Source of the DNA: Onishia taeanensis
GTDB lineage: Bacteria; Pseudomonadota; Gammaproteobacteria; Pseudomonadales; Halomonadaceae
Assembly: GCF_003268885.1 (NCBI RefSeq)
Contig: NZ_QLSX01000012.1
Location: 1 to 64,000, forward strand
DNA length: 64,000 nt
Direction: 5' to 3'
A program made the translations under genes and the position numbers. The notes under the pieces were generated by a model that made no database searches, was not told the origin of the DNA, and saw nothing but the letters and a program-made list of their open reading frames with translations. Below, piece after piece: positions 50,112-55,683 of the stretch (the stretch's first letter is position 1; each line of letters opens with the position of its first letter).

Positions 50112-51560
50112 TCAGGACGCGTCGCTCTTGAGGGCCTTGAAGGCGTCTAGCGCCCTCGCGCGGGCGGCCTTGTGGTCGACGATCGGCGCCGGATAGTCGG
50201 CTTGGCCGAGCAGATCGCCTGCCGGTGGCGCATGGCGCTGCTTGGCCGAAAGCGTCGCCAGAGAGGGCAGATAGGTCTTGATGAAGGTGCCTTCCGGGTC
50301 GAAGCGCTGGGACTGGGTGGTGGGGTTGAAAATGCGGAAATAGGGGGCGGCATCGGTGCCGGTGGACGCGGCCCACTGCCAGCCGCCGTTGTTGGCGGCG
50401 AACTCACCGTCGATCAGGTGGCGCAGGAAAAAGGCTTCGCCGCGGCGCCAGTCGATCAGCAGATGTTTGGTCAGGAACATGGCGGTGACCATGCGCAGCC
50501 GATTGTGCATCCAGCCGGTCTCGACCAGCTGGCGCATGGCGGCATCAACGATCGGATAGCCGGTGCGTCCCTCACACCAGGCCGTGAAGGCGGTCTCGTC
50601 GTCGCGCCAGGCCAGGGCCTCGGTGTGTTGCTGAAAGGCCCGGTGACGGCACACTCGAGGAAAGCCGATGACGATGTGTTGATAGAATTCCCGCCAGACC
50701 AGCTCGTTGACCCAGGCGGTAAGGCCTGCGTCGCCCTCGTCGAGTCGGCCGTCGTTTTCGGCCAGCACCGCCTGACAGCACTGACGAAAGGAAAGCATCC
50801 CCAGCGCCAGATAGGGGGAGAGCTCGCTGGTGCCGGCGACCGCCGGCAGGTCGCGCTGCGCCTTGTAGTGGCGGCCGCGAAAGCGCAGGAAACGCTCCAG
50901 CCGATCGGCGGCGGCCTGCTCGCCGGCGGGCCAGCGCTCCGGTGCGGCGGGGGCGTCGCAAAGGGCGGGCAGCGCGGGTATCGGTTCGCTTGAGATTTCA
51001 AGCGGTGCCTGGACGGCGGGTGCGTCGTGCAGGGCCAGGCGCTCGGGCGTGAGTGCCCGGTGCCAGGCCTTGGCGAAGGGCGTGAAGACGCTGTAGTAGG
51101 CGCCTTGCCCGGTGCGCAACTCGCCGGGGGCGAAGGCAATGGCGTCGGTGTACGCCTTGACCGTCAGGCCCTGGCGGTCGAAGGCATGGATGACCGCTTC
51201 ATCGCGGCGCCATTCGTTGAGGGGGTATTCGCGGTTGAAGTGCAGGGCGCAGGCGCCGACCTCTTCGGCCAGGGCGAGCAGGGTGGCCGGGGCGGCATCG
51301 AAGTGATCAATCTCGCGGTGCAGCAGCGGGATGTTGTAACCGGCGAGATCCTCGGCCAGGGCGGCGACGCCGCGATTGAGGAAGTCGAGCTTGTTGGCCC
51401 CGTGGCCGTGGGCCTGCCACTGGGGCAGGCAGCGCAGGAAGACGGCGATCACCGGGCCCTGACGGGCAGCATCACTCAGGGCAGTGTTGTCGTGAAGTCG
51501 CAGATCGCTGCGCAGCCAGACCAGTCGAGGGGCAGCGCCAGCCTGAGTCACACCTTGCAT
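50112..51560 (-). CDS. phrB: Deoxyribodipyrimidine photolyase (class I CPD)
   Basis: Photolyase repairs cyclobutane pyrimidine dimers using blue/near-UV light and reduced FAD. The 482-residue protein has the N-terminal antenna-binding domain (LVWLRSDLRLHDNTAL) and the C-terminal FAD domain with NELVWREFYQHI, GRTGYPIVDAAMRQL, WMHNRLRM and the signature NNGGWQWAASTGTDAAPYFRIFNP. The start at 51560 is chosen because AGGAG lies 5 nt upstream; an ATG five codons earlier has no such site. It follows the MerR regulator gene after 74 nt, the usual photolyase-regulator arrangement. Confidence 0.96.
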   Translation of the reverse strand: MQGVTQAGAAPRLVWLRSDLRLHDNTALSDAARQGPVIAVFLRCLPQWQAHGHGANKLDFLNRGVAALAEDLAGYNIPLLHREIDHFDAAPATLLALAEEVGACALHFNREYPLNEWRRDEAVIHAFDRQGLTVKAYTDAIAFAPGELRTGQGAYYSVFTPFAKAWHRALTPERLALHDAPAVQAPLEISSEPIPALPALCDAPAAPERWPAGEQAAADRLERFLRFRGRHYKAQRDLPAVAGTSELSPYLALGMLSFRQCCQAVLAENDGRLDEGDAGLTAWVNELVWREFYQHIVIGFPRVCRHRAFQQHTEALAWRDDETAFTAWCEGRTGYPIVDAAMRQLVETGWMHNRLRMVTAMFLTKHLLIDWRRGEAFFLRHLIDGEFAANNGGWQWAASTGTDAAPYFRIFNPTTQSQRFDPEGTFIKTYLPSLATLSAKQRHAPPAGDLLGQADYPAPIVDHKAARARALDAFKALKSDAS

Positions 51561-51634
51561 GATCACTCCTGTCATTGTGAGGGAAAACCGTGTTTGAGGA
51601 GGCCGTGTCAGGGGTGATTCGGGGCTGGCCGCGA

Positions 51635-52546
51635 TCAGCCTCGCGTCAGCGGCTTGAGCCGGGAGATGGCCTGGAGCGGGTCATCGCCGAGCACCGCTAC
51701 CTGAGTATCGCTCAGCTCCTGCTCGCGGATGCGCGCCACCGGCCCGCAGAGGCCCAGCGGCACGGTGAGCTGCTCTGCGAGCTTGGGCAGCTGGCGCCGG
51801 AACAGTTCGGTGCGCTCGGCCTGGCCGCTGCACACCAGCATGGCGGCGGCGTTCAGGCGTTGCACGGCGAGCGGCATCTCGCTGAGGGGCAGGGCGTCGT
51901 CGAACAGCTGCACGCGATAACCGGCGTCGCTTGCCGTCAGGGCGATCAGCAGCTCCCAGAGCATGCCGTGGGCGTCCGGCAACCGGCTGATCAGCACCAG
52001 ACCGCCGGTGCCCACCTGGTTGCCGTGATACAGGCGGGTGCCGATACGGCTGCGCAGGAAGGATTCCAGGGTCGCGCGCTGCAGCGCCGCGCCGAGCTGG
52101 TCGCCCCAGTTTTCCTCGAGCGACGCGACCAGCGGCTTGAACAGCTCGCCGACGCAGGTGGCCACCGGGTAGAGCGTCATGGCCTGATGGTAGAGCGTAT
52201 CCAGGCGTTCGAGATCAAGGGCTTCGACGGCGGCTTGCCACTGCTGGCGCTGACCCGCCCAGTCGCCAATAGCAGGCGCCTGAGGCTCGGCCGGCGCCGG
52301 CTGGTCAAGCAGCTCGCGCACCTGGCTGACCGGTACGCCGCGATTGAGCCATTGCAGGATATGCTCGACACGCTCCACGTCTTCGTAGGCGTAGAGGCGG
52401 TGGCCCTTAGCGGTGCGCTGAGGACGAATCAGACCGTAGCGTCGTTCCCAGGCCCGCAAGGTCACCGAGTTGACCCCCGTCAATCGCGAAACCTCACGAA
52501 TGGGATAGAGCGGCGTATCGGCCGGGTGGGTCGCCTTGGTAGTCAT
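51635..52546 (-). CDS. MerR-family regulator of the LitR/CarH type
   Basis: A 303-residue regulator. The N-terminal MerR helix-turn-helix (15-75; PIREVSRLTGVNSVTLRAWERRYG) matches CarA/CarH/LitR proteins, which repress light-induced genes in the dark with adenosylcobalamin as the photosensor. The C-terminal part aligns with the cobalamin-binding four-helix bundle and Rossmann domain. Trp147 is present, but the Glu-His of the usual W-x9-EH motif is not. The E/D-x-H-x-x-G motif is D191-A-H193-G-M-L, keeping the His ligand but not the glycine. Cobalamin may be bound weakly or the protein may use a partner photoreceptor. It heads an eight-gene cluster. Confidence 0.85.
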   Translation of the reverse strand: MTTKATHPADTPLYPIREVSRLTGVNSVTLRAWERRYGLIRPQRTAKGHRLYAYEDVERVEHILQWLNRGVPVSQVRELLDQPAPAEPQAPAIGDWAGQRQQWQAAVEALDLERLDTLYHQAMTLYPVATCVGELFKPLVASLEENWGDQLGAALQRATLESFLRSRIGTRLYHGNQVGTGGLVLISRLPDAHGMLWELLIALTASDAGYRVQLFDDALPLSEMPLAVQRLNAAAMLVCSGQAERTELFRRQLPKLAEQLTVPLGLCGPVARIREQELSDTQVAVLGDDPLQAISRLKPLTRG

Positions 52547-52624
52547 GCGCTGGGGAGCCTCTCGCTGTGTCAGTCGAAACAGCGACCGGCAAACACTGCG
52601 CTACGTCGCTGATGGGCCTAAGAA

Positions 52625-52664
52625 TGGTGCAAAATATTATACAAGGCAATGATGTTGTACAAAG
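52625..52664 (-). promoter_or_regulatory. Promoter of the light-type cluster with repeated operators
   Basis: On the minus strand a -10 box TATAAT (52641-52636) is preceded at 17 nt by CTTTGT (52664-52659). Written on the plus strand, TTATACAAGG (52637-52646) and TTGTACAAAG (52655-52664) are direct repeats, one over each promoter element, and a weaker GGTGCAAAAT copy begins at 52626. Repeats containing TGTAC/ACA are typical operators of LitR/CarH proteins, so autorepression by the regulator encoded 83 nt downstream is inferred. Confidence 0.7.
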
Positions 52665-52698
52665 TGTGGGGCGAGCGGCGTCCCGTTACCGCCGCGGA

Positions 52699-53067
52699 TC
52701 AGCCGTTGGCGCGCTCGTCGATGATGCCGGCCAGGGCATCGACGAAGGCCGGATGCTCGCCCACCGGCGGCAGCAGCGTCAGTTCGATATCGGGATGGGC
52801 CTCGCCCAGGGCGGTGATCTGCCCCGGTACGTCTTCGCGAAGGTGACGACCGGCGGCGAAGAATAGCGGCAGGATGTCGGCCCGCTCGATGCCGCTGTCG
52901 CGAAGCTCGGCCACGGTGGCTTCCAGCGACGGCTCGCAGAGCTCCATGTAGGCCATGCGCAACGGGGTAGAGAGACGCCCCGCCAGGGTCTCGGCGAGGG
53001 ATTCGAAGGGGGCCTTCCAGCGCGGATCACGAGAGCCGTGGGCGAGCAGGATCAGGGCGTGTGACAT
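52699..53067 (-). CDS. cbiX: CbiX-type sirohydrochlorin chelatase
   Basis: A 122-residue short-form chelatase that inserts Co2+ (cobalamin route) or Fe2+ (siroheme) into sirohydrochlorin. It shows the active-site block LLAHGSRDPRW and a second conserved His in FFAAGRHLREDVPGQI. The start at 53067 follows AGAGG; upstream in-frame residues are not conserved. It is transcribed in the same direction as the regulator cluster but is separated from it by the repeat-bearing promoter. The metal preference cannot be read from sequence. Confidence 0.85.
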   Translation of the reverse strand: MSHALILLAHGSRDPRWKAPFESLAETLAGRLSTPLRMAYMELCEPSLEATVAELRDSGIERADILPLFFAAGRHLREDVPGQITALGEAHPDIELTLLPPVGEHPAFVDALAGIIDERANG

Positions 53068-53231
53068 GAAAACCTCTTGGCGTGCAGGAAATGAGCGGTC
53101 GTATCGGTGGCAACGCCGACGCCGGGCCTCATCAGGGCGACTGGTGGTAGCGGCGTTACCGGTCATGGGGCTGGCCGAGGGCCAGTCTCTCAGCTATCAG
53201 TCTTCCAACTATCAACTTCTTACCACTTCTC

Positions 53232-53261
53232 AGCGACCGATCTCGTTAGCGACCGATCTCG
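53232..53261. repeat. 16-bp tandem duplication at the end of the renalase-like gene
   Basis: AGCGACCGATCTCG occurs at 53232-53245 and again at 53248-53261, as a 16-bp tandem unit. The stop codon of the minus-strand gene (53246-53248) falls in the junction, so the duplicate is a non-coding copy of the 3' end. Confidence 0.85.
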
Positions 53262-54262
53262 GCGGCCAGGGCTTGGCCCAGGTCGTGCCCGGACAGCCAG
53301 GCCCCTTCGATTCGTGGCGAACGGAAGGCATCGCCACACAGTGCAATGCCCCGGGCGCTGAGCCGGTAGCCAGGGCCCGAGATCGGTCCGGATGGCCTGG
53401 CATAGCGCCAGCGGTGAGCACCGATGAGGCGCGGCTTGGGTAACGGCTGGGCGTAGAATGTCTCGAAGGCCGAGAATAGCCGCTCTGCTACCGTATCGGC
53501 ATCGTCCTCCAGCCAGGCAGTGCTGGCCTCGGGGCTGGCGAGCAGGGTCAGGCTTTCGTCCTGCGATTGGCGGCCGGGCTTGGTGTCGTTGCGGCTGATC
53601 ATGGCCAGCGGGCCGACATTGACGAAGGCGGCCTGCCAGTCAGCATCGACGCCAGGCAGTTCCGGCAGGGGCTCATCGAAGACCACGTGGCCAGCCCAGC
53701 AGGGTTTTTGCACGATGGCGAGGCAGTCGGCGGCCAGCGCCGGGTCGTGGGGCGCGACCAGCGGCTCGGCCTGAGGAGTGGGCACCGTGACCACTACCCG
53801 GGCATAGGGGCCATGATCGCGGCCTGTGTCGTCGGCCAGCCACCAGCCGTCGGCTTTCTGGTGCAGGGCGGTAATGCGTGTCTGGACATGCAGATTGAGG
53901 CCTTCGGCCAGCGAACGTGTCAGGGCGCTCATGCGCGGCGCGGCGCTGTAGCGCGTTTGATCGTCATAGTGGGGCTGCCAGCCGTCGGCCTCTACCCGCC
54001 ACAGTCGCTGCGGCCAGGGAGCCACCAGCCCGGCTTTGCGCCAGGCTTCGACTTGCTCGGAGAAGCGTGCCTCGCGGACGGTGAAATACTGAGCCCCCAG
54101 ATCGACGACGGCGCCGGGCAGCCGACGGCTGGTCAGGCGGCCGCCCGGTCCACGTGCCTTGTCGAAGACCTCGCTTGAGATGTCGCGATCGGCGAGTACC
54201 TGAGCACAGGCGAGCCCCGATAGGCCGGCGCCGATAATGGCGATGGAAGGGGTGGCAGTCAT
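53246..54262 (-). CDS. Renalase-like FAD-dependent oxidoreductase
   Basis: A 338-residue flavoprotein with the FAD motif AIIGAGLSGLACAQVL (8-23), FDKARGPGGRLTSRR and DLGAQYFTVR, matching the bacterial renalase family (COG3380), whose studied members oxidise isomeric forms of beta-NAD(P)H. The C-terminal ALCGDAFRSPRIEGAWLSG segment closes the FAD site. Its substrate here is unproven. It is the upstream neighbour of cbiX, 178 nt away, and diverges from the YfcH-type gene. Confidence 0.88.
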   Translation of the reverse strand: MTATPSIAIIGAGLSGLACAQVLADRDISSEVFDKARGPGGRLTSRRLPGAVVDLGAQYFTVREARFSEQVEAWRKAGLVAPWPQRLWRVEADGWQPHYDDQTRYSAAPRMSALTRSLAEGLNLHVQTRITALHQKADGWWLADDTGRDHGPYARVVVTVPTPQAEPLVAPHDPALAADCLAIVQKPCWAGHVVFDEPLPELPGVDADWQAAFVNVGPLAMISRNDTKPGRQSQDESLTLLASPEASTAWLEDDADTVAERLFSAFETFYAQPLPKPRLIGAHRWRYARPSGPISGPGYRLSARGIALCGDAFRSPRIEGAWLSGHDLGQALAAEIGR

Positions 54263-54580
54263 GAATCCTCCGGGAGACTGGCGTGGCTGGCGCTGCAGCG
54301 ATTAGTTACTAGGTTAACAGAGTCGTACAAACGCTGTATAACATTTAGCCTGTCCTGCGGTGGTCCGCCACCGCCTTCTGGGACTGATGCAGGCAGCGAG
54401 TCCTGGCGTGGCAGGATCGTCATGAGCCACGCTTGTTATCAGGCTCCTGTTCTCAGCCCGCTGTCCACGGATTTTTGTTCTCAGGCGCTGTGGCAGCATC
54501 TTTCCTCGGGTTAGCTTGCCAAGGCGAGACGGTTCGACGTCGGTAGGTATCACATTCGATTCAGCATTCTAGGAGGCAGC
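54263..54580. other. Divergent spacer between renalase-like and YfcH-type genes
   Basis: It holds the operator/promoter at 54314-54346 and the YfcH-type ribosome-binding site TAGGAGG. A 30-codon open frame at 54422-54514 (+), with GGCAGGA upstream, begins MSHACYQAPVLSPLSTDF. It has no known relative I recognise and may be chance. Confidence 0.5.
54314..54346 (+). promoter_or_regulatory. Promoter overlapped by three 11-bp repeats
   Basis: TTAACA (54314-54319), a 17-nt spacer and TATAAC (54337-54342) form a good sigma-70 promoter. The same 33 bp read as three adjacent 11-bp units, TTAACAGAGTC, GTACAAACGCT and GTATAACATTT, each with TA at positions 2-3. Eleven-base direct repeats over the promoter are the operator form described for CarH. 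It resembles the promoter at 52625-52664 in its TACAA and TGTATAAYATTT parts. The target gene is probably the YfcH-type gene 235 nt downstream. Confidence 0.6.
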
Positions 54581-55486
54581 ATGCGTATTCTGGTCACTGG
54601 TGGAACCGGCTTCGTTGGTAGGCCCCTGTGCCAACGCCTGGCCGAGGCGGGACACGACCTGCTGGTGGTGTCCCGGGATCCGGCCAGCGCGCGGGACCTG
54701 CTGCCGGCGGATGCGAGGATCGCGGACTCGGTAATGGCATTCGCCGAGGCGCGGCCAGAGGCGATCATCAACCTCGCCGGCGAATCGATCGCCGGTAAGC
54801 GCTGGAGCGAGGCGCAGAAGACCCGGCTGGTGGACTCTCGCGTCGATATCACCCGGGAGCTGGTCAAGCTGTGCGGTCAGCTTGCCGAGGAGGGCGCGGC
54901 GCCGCGGGTGATGATCTCCGGCTCGGCGATGGGCTACTACGGCGACCAGGGCGACACCCGGGTGACCGAGGACACCTCGCCGCACGATGAATTCGCCCAC
55001 CGCCTATGCGAACGCTGGGAGCAGGAGGCCAAGGCAGCCGAGGCCCATGGCGTTCGGGTCGTACTGGTGCGCACGGGGCTGGTGCTCGAGAAAGACGGTG
55101 GAACCCTTGCGAAGATGCTCACGCCCTTCAAGCTGGGGCTGGGTGGCCCCTTCGGCAGCGGGCGTCAGTTCATGCCCTGGATCCACCGTGAGGACATGTT
55201 GCGGCTGCTCGAGTTTCTGCTCGAGCACGAGGAGCTCAGCGGCCCCTTCAATGCCTCGGCCCCCAAGCCCGAGACCAACGCCGCCTTTACCGCCACCCTG
55301 GCCCGGCACCTCAAGCGGCCGGCCTTCATGGCGGTGCCGGCCTGCGTGCTCAAGGTAGGCCTCGGCGACATGGCCAACCTGCTGCTGACTGGTGCCGACA
55401 TGCGCCCGGCGCGCCTCGAGAAAGCCGGCTTTCGCTTCGAGTACCCGACTCTCGATCAGGCGCTGACGGCGATCCTCGGGCGCTAG
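54581..55486 (+). CDS. yfcH: YfcH/SulA-type NAD(P)-dependent epimerase family protein
   Basis: A 301-residue protein of the TIGR01777 family (extended SDR): cofactor motif GGTGFVG (7-13), INLAGESIAGKRWSE, the SGSAMGYYG segment in the catalytic region and a C-terminal DUF1731-like part (LLLTGADMRPARLEKAGFRF). Family members have no firm substrate. TAGGAGG lies just before the ATG. A 9-bp hairpin without a T tract (55498-55521) follows. Its promoter region carries repeats like those of the photolyase-regulator cluster, so it may be light-responsive. Confidence 0.92.
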   Translation: MRILVTGGTGFVGRPLCQRLAEAGHDLLVVSRDPASARDLLPADARIADSVMAFAEARPEAIINLAGESIAGKRWSEAQKTRLVDSRVDITRELVKLCGQLAEEGAAPRVMISGSAMGYYGDQGDTRVTEDTSPHDEFAHRLCERWEQEAKAAEAHGVRVVLVRTGLVLEKDGGTLAKMLTPFKLGLGGPFGSGRQFMPWIHREDMLRLLEFLLEHEELSGPFNASAPKPETNAAFTATLARHLKRPAFMAVPACVLKVGLGDMANLLLTGADMRPARLEKAGFRFEYPTLDQALTAILGR

Positions 55487-55528
55487 GCCTTTCACAGCCG
55501 GTGCGGCTATCTCCGCACCGGCATATCT

Positions 55529-55564
55529 CTTAGCACCAGCATCTCCCTTAGCACCAACATTTCC
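55529..55564. repeat. Imperfect 18-bp tandem repeat
   Basis: CTTAGCACCAGCATCTCC (55529-55546) is followed directly by CTTAGCACCAACATTTCC (55547-55564), with two differences. It lies in the spacer between the YfcH-type gene and rapA. Confidence 0.85.
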
Positions 55565-55568
55565 GTAA

Positions 55569-55609
55569 AACCCAGCGCGCCCGGCCAACTTGGCCGGGCG
55601 CGCTGGGTT
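55569..55609. terminator. Long hairpin between convergent yfcH-type and rapA genes
   Basis: Two 20-bp arms (55569-55588 and 55590-55609) are exact complements separated by one base. The T tract is short (TTTT on the minus side), so it probably ends rapA transcription and may serve both convergent genes. Confidence 0.7.
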
Positions 55610-55683
55610 CCATCGATGCCTTGGGGCTTGTCCGCAAGCGGGCGCCCGCGTGGCGCGAGTGGTCAAAGCCCGTCAGCGCCGAG

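Noticed and set aside
53068..55600. CRISPR array or mobile element suggested by short repeats
   Set aside because: The repeats are pairs of 16-19 bp in direct tandem without spacers, and no transposase, integrase or cas gene is present anywhere in the window.
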